The position numbers and the translations under genes were made by a program. The notes under the pieces were generated by a model, which saw only the letters and a list, made by a program, of their open reading frames with translations, was not told the DNA's origin and ran no database searches. A stretch of 9,330 nt of DNA, taken from contig JBGPKT010000088.1 of the NCBI GenBank assembly GCA_041486115.1, forward strand, positions 1 through 9,330. The letters run 5' to 3'. Of this stretch, positions 4,635 to 9,330 are shown piece after piece (the stretch's first letter is position 1; each line of letters starts with the position of its first letter). Source of the stretch: JACQBY01 sp041486115 (GTDB taxonomy: Bacteria; Nitrospirota; Nitrospiria; JACQBW01).

Positions 4635-7322
4635 ATGTTACGTAACTTCTTTCTTTTAATTCCTCTGGCTTTATTCTTATTGACCGGATGCGGTAAAAAT
4701 AGCAGCAGTAATGCGCCCGATCTTGCGGTTCATATAGAGGGACATGCAATTGACTCCCTCGTTCAGGGAGGAACGGTAACAGCGTATGCCTTTAATACGG
4801 GCCAAAGAGGTAAGGCGCTGGGATCAGCTCAAACCGACACGCAAGGATTATATTCCGTGACGGTTAAAAGTTATTCCGGCCTTGTTTATCTTGAGTTAAG
4901 GGGAGGTACATATGTCGACGAAGCGACAGGAACGGTCACCTCTTTAAAACCGGATCAGTTTCTTTCGACCCTTAAATATGTTGAAGGAGGAAAAGATATC
5001 GGCTCTTTAATGATTACCCCATTAACCACAATCGCCGCAAGTCTGGCCCAGGCAAGAATCTCTTCTGGAAAATCTATTTTTACAGCCATTGATGAAGCCA
5101 ACAACGATATTACCCATCTGTTTGGCATCAATATTTTAACAACCTTTCCCCTTAATTTGACCGGAGGAGAGGCCTCTTTTTCTGATTCCGGACAATATGG
5201 TTTAATCCTTGCTGGATTATCTCAGATGGCGGCGCAAATTTCCGAGTTTAATAACGTGCCACCGGGGAATATCTACACGTCGATTAAACTGGCCGACACG
5301 ATGGCGATCGACGCTTCAGATGGCCTTCTGGATGGGAAACAAAATGGCCAGCAGATTTACGTGGGAAGCTATCCGCTCGATTCTTACAACTACCGGTCGA
5401 AGCTGGGACAGGCCGCCGTTCTTTTTCTGACTAACCCCAATAATCATTCCGGATTGGGATGGAATGATGCCATTGCTTCCCTGAATGTCATTGCCTCGAT
5501 GATGAACGCTCTATTTCCGTCCGGCGACCTCCCGAAGCCGATCGATCAATTACCCCCGGAGATTACTTTTAATCTGCAGAATAATACGGCAGTTAATAAA
5601 ATAGTCACTGTTACCGCTCATGCCGCCGATCCCTCGGGAATTGCCAGTTTAACAATTGCTCCCGGCATTTCGATCACTCCGCAATTTCAAGGCCAGCAGG
5701 GAGATATTTCAACCTTTCTCTATACTTTTGACTCGACCCAGATTCCTGACGGGAACATCACCTTCACCGCCATCGCCGTTGACCGGGCGAGGAATCAGGC
5801 GCAAGTTTCTATCGCCCTTCGGATTTCTAACACGCCGCCCGTTTTGAATATGGCCCTCCCGACAGGAAGTTGGGTAAGTCAATCGACTTTTAATGTCACA
5901 GGAACGGTCCTTGATAATTCCAATCTGGGTATCGCATCTGTCACCGTAGGCTCGGTGCCGGCAACAGTGGCCGCTTCGACAACCTCCGGCATCACTCCTT
6001 CAATCTTTACCGCTTCTCTCTCACTCGTTCCAGGGAGCAACCCGATCGACATTGTCGCAACCGATAAATTGGGAAATATCACCGCCATTAAGGGATATAT
6101 CCTGATCATGGACAACATCCCCCCGACCGTATCCGTTAACTCAACTCCATATTTTGATGAAACCCTCATGACCTTTTCTTTCCAGCCCCCGCAAATTAAC
6201 TATTCTATAGCCGGAGCCGTACGGGCATCAGTGGGTGGTGCGAATACAGTCATAAACAAAAATCAGGACCGGCTCTCTATCGGTTCCGGAGGTATCGATA
6301 TACTTAATTTAAATAACATGAACCTCCCATATTACAGTATTGCAGTCAATGACCCGGGATACCCCTCTACCCCGTTTAATCAACTCCAGGTCTTTTATTC
6401 TTTCTCACAAAAGAAAATGAACGATTCGTCTTTTACTATCATTAAAGATGTTTCTCCGGCTCCGATCGACTCTTCCAATACTTCCGGGAATGGGTATTTA
6501 ATCCCTATCGCTGTTGAAACGCTTGATCCGCTCCTCGCTCAGACGGACCCTTCGACGTTAAACAGAGTTCAGATTAAGGTCATTGATTGGGCAGGGAATA
6601 TCACCTATCAGGATTTAATCTTCACGATCAATCTCCTTTCACCCCCCCTTTATCTGGCAGAAGATACGGATTTTCAATCTGCCTCGTCGCAGGATAAAAC
6701 CTCCCTTTATTCTTATAACTTTGGCTCTCGGTCTTCCCTTTATATCGCAGGGAACGTGAATGTCGGAAAAATCAATATTTCAAACTTCAGTCCGGTGGCA
6801 CTGTATCTCTCAAACTCTTTTTCACAAAATACCAGCACGCTGACCGTGTGGATCAGCGCTGTTGAAAGCTACAAATCCAGTTGTTATCTTGGATGTTACA
6901 ATATTCCGGTAAATGCTTCTCATGGCTATCCCCATGTTTTAACCATCAATCGTCAGATCTTATACGATAGCCAGACAAATAATCCGCTCCCTCCTCAACC
7001 CAATGGATATTACCAGGTCAATCCCGGAAAAACCGTTTACTATTGGGTTCAATCGAGTTATGCGGGGGCCCCTGTTTATAACGATGTTCCCCCTTATAAT
7101 TACCCCCCGCCCGGCACCTGTTATAAAAGCGATACCTCTCTTAATTTTTCATACAGCGCTTTTTTAAGCGTCAACTCCATGCCGGCGCTTTTTAATAATA
7201 CCATGGGAAACAATCAAACACGCTACAGCTTTGCTTTTAGTCAATCGCTTTATTGGCCGGGGAATCCTGATTTTTCTTCAATTCAAAACTCCGGAGGATA
7301 CTCAACAACCTGTTTCCCCTGA
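4635..7322 (+). CDS. Large surface lipoprotein with Ig-like repeats
   Basis: 895 residues. A hydrophobic signal ends in the lipobox L16-T17-G18-C19, so the protein should be lipid-anchored and probably exported to the outer membrane. Residues about 30-110 look like a carboxypeptidase-regulatory/SpaA-like beta domain (IEGHAIDSLVQGGTVTAYAF, then a Gly-Tyr turn). A helical part with ITPLTTIAASLA follows to about 300, as in related extracellular lipoproteins. Two Ig-like or bacterial cadherin-like units follow: about 307-396 (starts PPEITFNL, contains ITFTAIAVDRARNQ) and 401-492 (starts PPVLNMALP, contains PIDIVATDKLGN). A less clear unit spans 496-666 and ends VQIKVIDWAGNITYQDL. The last part (670-895) is unknown, rich in Tyr, Ser, Asn and Pro, and holds the only other cysteines: 750, 754, 829 and 893. 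The function is unknown, with adhesion or envelope structure likely. The start lacks a strong Shine-Dalgarno. Confidence 0.85.
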   Translation: MLRNFFLLIPLALFLLTGCGKNSSSNAPDLAVHIEGHAIDSLVQGGTVTAYAFNTGQRGKALGSAQTDTQGLYSVTVKSYSGLVYLELRGGTYVDEATGTVTSLKPDQFLSTLKYVEGGKDIGSLMITPLTTIAASLAQARISSGKSIFTAIDEANNDITHLFGINILTTFPLNLTGGEASFSDSGQYGLILAGLSQMAAQISEFNNVPPGNIYTSIKLADTMAIDASDGLLDGKQNGQQIYVGSYPLDSYNYRSKLGQAAVLFLTNPNNHSGLGWNDAIASLNVIASMMNALFPSGDLPKPIDQLPPEITFNLQNNTAVNKIVTVTAHAADPSGIASLTIAPGISITPQFQGQQGDISTFLYTFDSTQIPDGNITFTAIAVDRARNQAQVSIALRISNTPPVLNMALPTGSWVSQSTFNVTGTVLDNSNLGIASVTVGSVPATVAASTTSGITPSIFTASLSLVPGSNPIDIVATDKLGNITAIKGYILIMDNIPPTVSVNSTPYFDETLMTFSFQPPQINYSIAGAVRASVGGANTVINKNQDRLSIGSGGIDILNLNNMNLPYYSIAVNDPGYPSTPFNQLQVFYSFSQKKMNDSSFTIIKDVSPAPIDSSNTSGNGYLIPIAVETLDPLLAQTDPSTLNRVQIKVIDWAGNITYQDLIFTINLLSPPLYLAEDTDFQSASSQDKTSLYSYNFGSRSSLYIAGNVNVGKINISNFSPVALYLSNSFSQNTSTLTVWISAVESYKSSCYLGCYNIPVNASHGYPHVLTINRQILYDSQTNNPLPPQPNGYYQVNPGKTVYYWVQSSYAGAPVYNDVPPYNYPPPGTCYKSDTSLNFSYSAFLSVNSMPALFNNTMGNNQTRYSFAFSQSLYWPGNPDFSSIQNSGGYSTTCFP

Positions 7323-7338
7323 CCTTCATGAATAATAA

Positions 7339-7920
7339 ATGAATAAAATAACCTTATTTTTAAGCGGATTTATGTCTGGAATCATTTTGTTAGCCGGATG
7401 CGGCAAAACCGATGTGGCCCAGAGTTTTGCCCAATCGATGATAAAAGCCATCGACGTGGTTTTTGATAACCAGGGAACCAGCCTTGCATCAACAAACGTC
7501 CAGGACGCACTGAATGAAATTAATTCTAACTTACCTCATTATGTAAAACCAACGGATCTAAAGACGCTCCTGGATACCAATGCCGTCTGGTATGGATATA
7601 TTCGGGATCTCACTGCAACAGGAACGATTCCCTTTTCAATTCAATTTTCAAACTCAACAGTTTCCCACGCGACATTAAATAATATCCTTTACGCGATGCA
7701 ATTAGCTATTCCTGATGATGGAATTGTTTCTTTCATCGGGTCTGTCCCAAGCACCCTGGGAAGTTTAATTAATGTAAAGCTGGTCCAACGAAACGGAACA
7801 AATTATTTAACCGGCGTGAGTCTTTTAAACAATTCCACCCCCAATACAGCAGGTAACATCAATCTCACCCATAACTATTTTGAATTGAAACAATGCGCGC
7901 CGGGTCAAACGACCTGCTGA
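7339..7920 (+). CDS. Small lipoprotein with phage-fibre-like motif, unknown function
   Basis: 193 residues. The signal peptide ends in lipobox L18-A19-G20-C21, followed by GKTD, much like the GCGKN start of the larger lipoprotein upstream. The segment VVFDNQGTSLASTNVQDALN (40-59) matches the pattern V-x-[FY]-D-N-x-x-[ST]-x-L-x-[AS]-T-N-V-Q-x-A-[IL] common in phage tail fibres and trimeric stalk proteins, which suggests an oligomeric stalk. The rest looks like a beta-rich domain with no family that I recognise. Two cysteines close the protein (187 and 193, the last residue) and could form a disulfide. It starts 16 bases after the stop of the large lipoprotein with no clear ribosome binding site between, so co-transcription and perhaps translational coupling are likely. 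The two products may form one surface complex; that is inference. Confidence 0.8.
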   Translation: MNKITLFLSGFMSGIILLAGCGKTDVAQSFAQSMIKAIDVVFDNQGTSLASTNVQDALNEINSNLPHYVKPTDLKTLLDTNAVWYGYIRDLTATGTIPFSIQFSNSTVSHATLNNILYAMQLAIPDDGIVSFIGSVPSTLGSLINVKLVQRNGTNYLTGVSLLNNSTPNTAGNINLTHNYFELKQCAPGQTTC

Positions 7921-8012
7921 AGTTCTCCTTTTCTTTTCCTTTGCCTTTTATCTCCCCCTTTTTTGGTATATAATCATTTTTTTTAAACTCGTCTGAAAAG
8001 GAATGCAATTTC
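7921..8012 (+). promoter_or_regulatory. Pyrimidine-rich spacer with promoter for gltX
   Basis: Bases 7922-7964 are almost all C and T on the plus strand. A perfect TATAAT follows at 7969-7974. No good -35 stands 16-18 bases upstream (TTTTAT at best; TTGCCT at 7941 is too far away). No hairpin terminator for the lipoprotein genes is visible. AAAAGGA (7996-8002), ten bases before the ATG at 8013, is the likely ribosome binding site of gltX. Confidence 0.45.
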
Positions 8013-9320
8013 ATGTCTGATATCAGAGTCAGGTTTGCCCCAAGCCCTACCGGCTTTTTACACATCGGCGGTGTCAGGACCGCCCTCTTCAACTGGCTTT
8101 TTGCCCGGCATCATCAGGGGAAATTTATTTTAAGGATTGAAGATACCGACCAGTCCCGTTCCACCGACGAGTCGATTCAGGCAATTCTCGAAGGGATGAA
8201 ATGGCTCGGGCTCGACTGGGACGAAGGGCCTTTCCGCCAGACCGAAAGGCTGGCGCTCTATCATCAGCATGCCGACCGGTTGATGAACGAAGGGAAAGCT
8301 TACCGATGTTATTGCCTCCCCGAAGAGCTCGATGAGCGGAGAAAAGCGGCAATGGCCGCGGGGAAACCTCCGAAATATGACGGCCGGTGCAGAGATCTGG
8401 CAAAACCGGTCGAAGGACGGACAGCGGCCATCCGGTTTAAGGCCCCCCGCGAAGGAGAGACAGTGATCAACGATCTGGTCAAAGGAAGAGTGGTCTTTGA
8501 AAACCAGCTTTTGGATGATCTGATCATTATCCGCTCCGACGGCTGGCCGACCTACAATTTTTGCGTGGTGATTGACGACTCGTTAATGAACATTACGCAT
8601 GTGATCCGGGGAGACGACCATTTAAATAATACCCCCCGGCAGATTCCGATGTTTCAGGCCTTTCATTACCCGATCCCTCAATTCGGGCATCTCTCGATGA
8701 TCCTCGGTTCTGATAAAGCCCGTTTATCGAAACGGCATGGGGCGACCTCCATTATGGAATATAAGAAAATGGGGTACCTCCCCGAGGCAATGATTAATTA
8801 CCTCGTCCGGCTGGGCTGGTCTTTCAAAGACCAGGAGGTTTTTTCTCTGTCTGAACTGGTTGCACACTTTGCCATTGAGTCGGTCGGTTCTTCCGCGGCG
8901 GTTTTTAACCCTGAAAAGCTCCTCTGGTTAAACGCCCATTATATCAAGAGCGCCGAACCGGCTAGGATGGTCGATTTAATGCTGGCCCAGATGAAAGAGC
9001 TGGGGCTGATCAACGGCTTTAAAATTGACGAAACCAGATTGCCGGAGCTTTATCTGGTGTTAAAAGAGCGCTCCCGCGACCTGAACGAACTGGTCCATAC
9101 CGCCATCGATTATTTCGTGGATGAAATTCAAATTGAGCCCGACGCCGCGAAAAAAATGACGCCCGAGGGGATGGTCTTGCTTCAGGAGCTCAGAGAGAAA
9201 TTAACAGGTCTATCGATGGAACATGATCCTCTCGAAAAGATGTTTAAAGAGGTCATGGCGGCCAGAGGAAAGAAAAATGGGAGAACTCGCCCAGCCCCTC
9301 CGGATTGCGTTAACCGGTAA
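8013..9320 (+). CDS. gltX: Glutamyl-tRNA synthetase, frameshifted near the 3' end and cut by window edge
   Basis: Class I aminoacyl-tRNA synthetase that charges tRNA-Glu with glutamate, in the cytoplasm. The Rossmann fold begins RVRFAPSPTGFLHIGGVRTA (5-24), with the HIGH-type signature H17-I-G-G20. The KMSKS-type loop is ARLSKRHG (236-243). C99, C101 and C126 match zinc ligands of some bacterial GltX, but the fourth ligand position holds D128. ITHVIRGDDHLNNTPRQ and the C-terminal helical anticodon-binding region are normal up to about residue 420. There FKEVMAARGKK continues in this frame with a non-homologous tail (NGRTRPAPPDCVNR) to a stop at 9318-9320. The frame one base further on reads MGELAQPLRIALTGKTVS, the conserved GltX sequence, from 9277 to the window end. 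Intact GltX is usually 470-490 residues; this frame gives 435. A single extra A at 9273-9277 explains it, as a sequencing error or a true mutation. Confidence 0.93.
   Translation: MSDIRVRFAPSPTGFLHIGGVRTALFNWLFARHHQGKFILRIEDTDQSRSTDESIQAILEGMKWLGLDWDEGPFRQTERLALYHQHADRLMNEGKAYRCYCLPEELDERRKAAMAAGKPPKYDGRCRDLAKPVEGRTAAIRFKAPREGETVINDLVKGRVVFENQLLDDLIIIRSDGWPTYNFCVVIDDSLMNITHVIRGDDHLNNTPRQIPMFQAFHYPIPQFGHLSMILGSDKARLSKRHGATSIMEYKKMGYLPEAMINYLVRLGWSFKDQEVFSLSELVAHFAIESVGSSAAVFNPEKLLWLNAHYIKSAEPARMVDLMLAQMKELGLINGFKIDETRLPELYLVLKERSRDLNELVHTAIDYFVDEIQIEPDAAKKMTPEGMVLLQELREKLTGLSMEHDPLEKMFKEVMAARGKKNGRTRPAPPDCVNR
9273..9277 (+). other. Frameshift site in gltX (A-run one base too long)
   Basis: Five A follow AAG; with four A the reading frame would join ARGKK directly to MGELAQPLRIALTGKTVS. 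The frame change is deduced from the strong family match on both sides of the run. Confidence 0.85.
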
Positions 9321-9330
9321 AACAGTCAGC

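Noticed and set aside
7328..7342. Four-codon minigene (ATG AAT AAT AAA TGA) overlapping the start of the small lipoprotein
   Set aside because: It has no Shine-Dalgarno and could arise by chance in AT-rich sequence.
1..9330. CRISPR array, tRNA or rRNA genes
   Set aside because: No regularly spaced identical repeats and no cloverleaf or rRNA sequence were seen.

Overview
The window looks like a chromosomal piece of a Gram-negative bacterium. It carries two lipoprotein-signal (SPII) proteins, a GltX with ordinary bacterial motifs, and REP-associated (Y1/HUH) transposase material. Base composition is uneven: the small lipoprotein gene is AT-rich (one 60-base line at 7681 counts 38% G+C), while the acyl-CoA dehydrogenase-like gene is GC-rich (lines at 1621 and 1381 count 68% and 55%). 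The overall character would suit an environmental lineage such as Nitrospirota or Desulfobacterota, but that is a weak inference from style, not a match I can demonstrate.

Left part (1-2423, minus strand): an MFS transporter of the anion:cation symporter type runs off the left edge. Its start overlaps by 14 bases the end of a GC-rich acyl-CoA dehydrogenase/flavin monooxygenase-like gene. Directly before the ribosome binding site of the latter is a terminator-like hairpin with a nine-T tract, placed like a transcription attenuator.

Middle part (2424-4501): a repeat-rich zone. Four copies of a REP-like end motif (core GGGGAC, then a TACTTA-type tail) lie at about 2457-2480, 2663-2680, 2717-2734 and 3611-3637. 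They surround an otherwise intact class I SAM methyltransferase gene (TTG start, strong Shine-Dalgarno). The last copy abuts the stop codon of a broken REP-associated transposase, of which only about 38 C-terminal codons remain. That remnant is cut off by an intact second transposase element (about 3740-4501). The intact element carries a 225-aa HUH/Y1 protein and ends in 27-base inverted repeats (26 of 27 matching), each of which can itself fold into a hairpin.

Right part (4502-9330, plus strand): a regulatory stretch with two TGACA/TGTCA-type sites spaced exactly 21 bases, a third palindrome over a perfect TTGACA -35 box, and a plausible -10. This leads into two consecutive lipoprotein genes: 895 aa with Ig-like repeats and a cysteine-containing C-terminal domain, then 193 aa with a phage-fibre-like sequence motif. 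They are 16 bases apart and likely co-transcribed. A pyrimidine-rich spacer with a perfect TATAAT follows, then gltX (glutamyl-tRNA synthetase). As read here gltX has one extra A in an A-run at 9273-9277, which throws the conserved C-terminal sequence into another frame.

No tRNA, rRNA or CRISPR array was seen. The most notable points are the nested transposase insertion, the REP-like brackets round the methyltransferase, the attenuator-like leader, the tandem operators, and the gltX frameshift.
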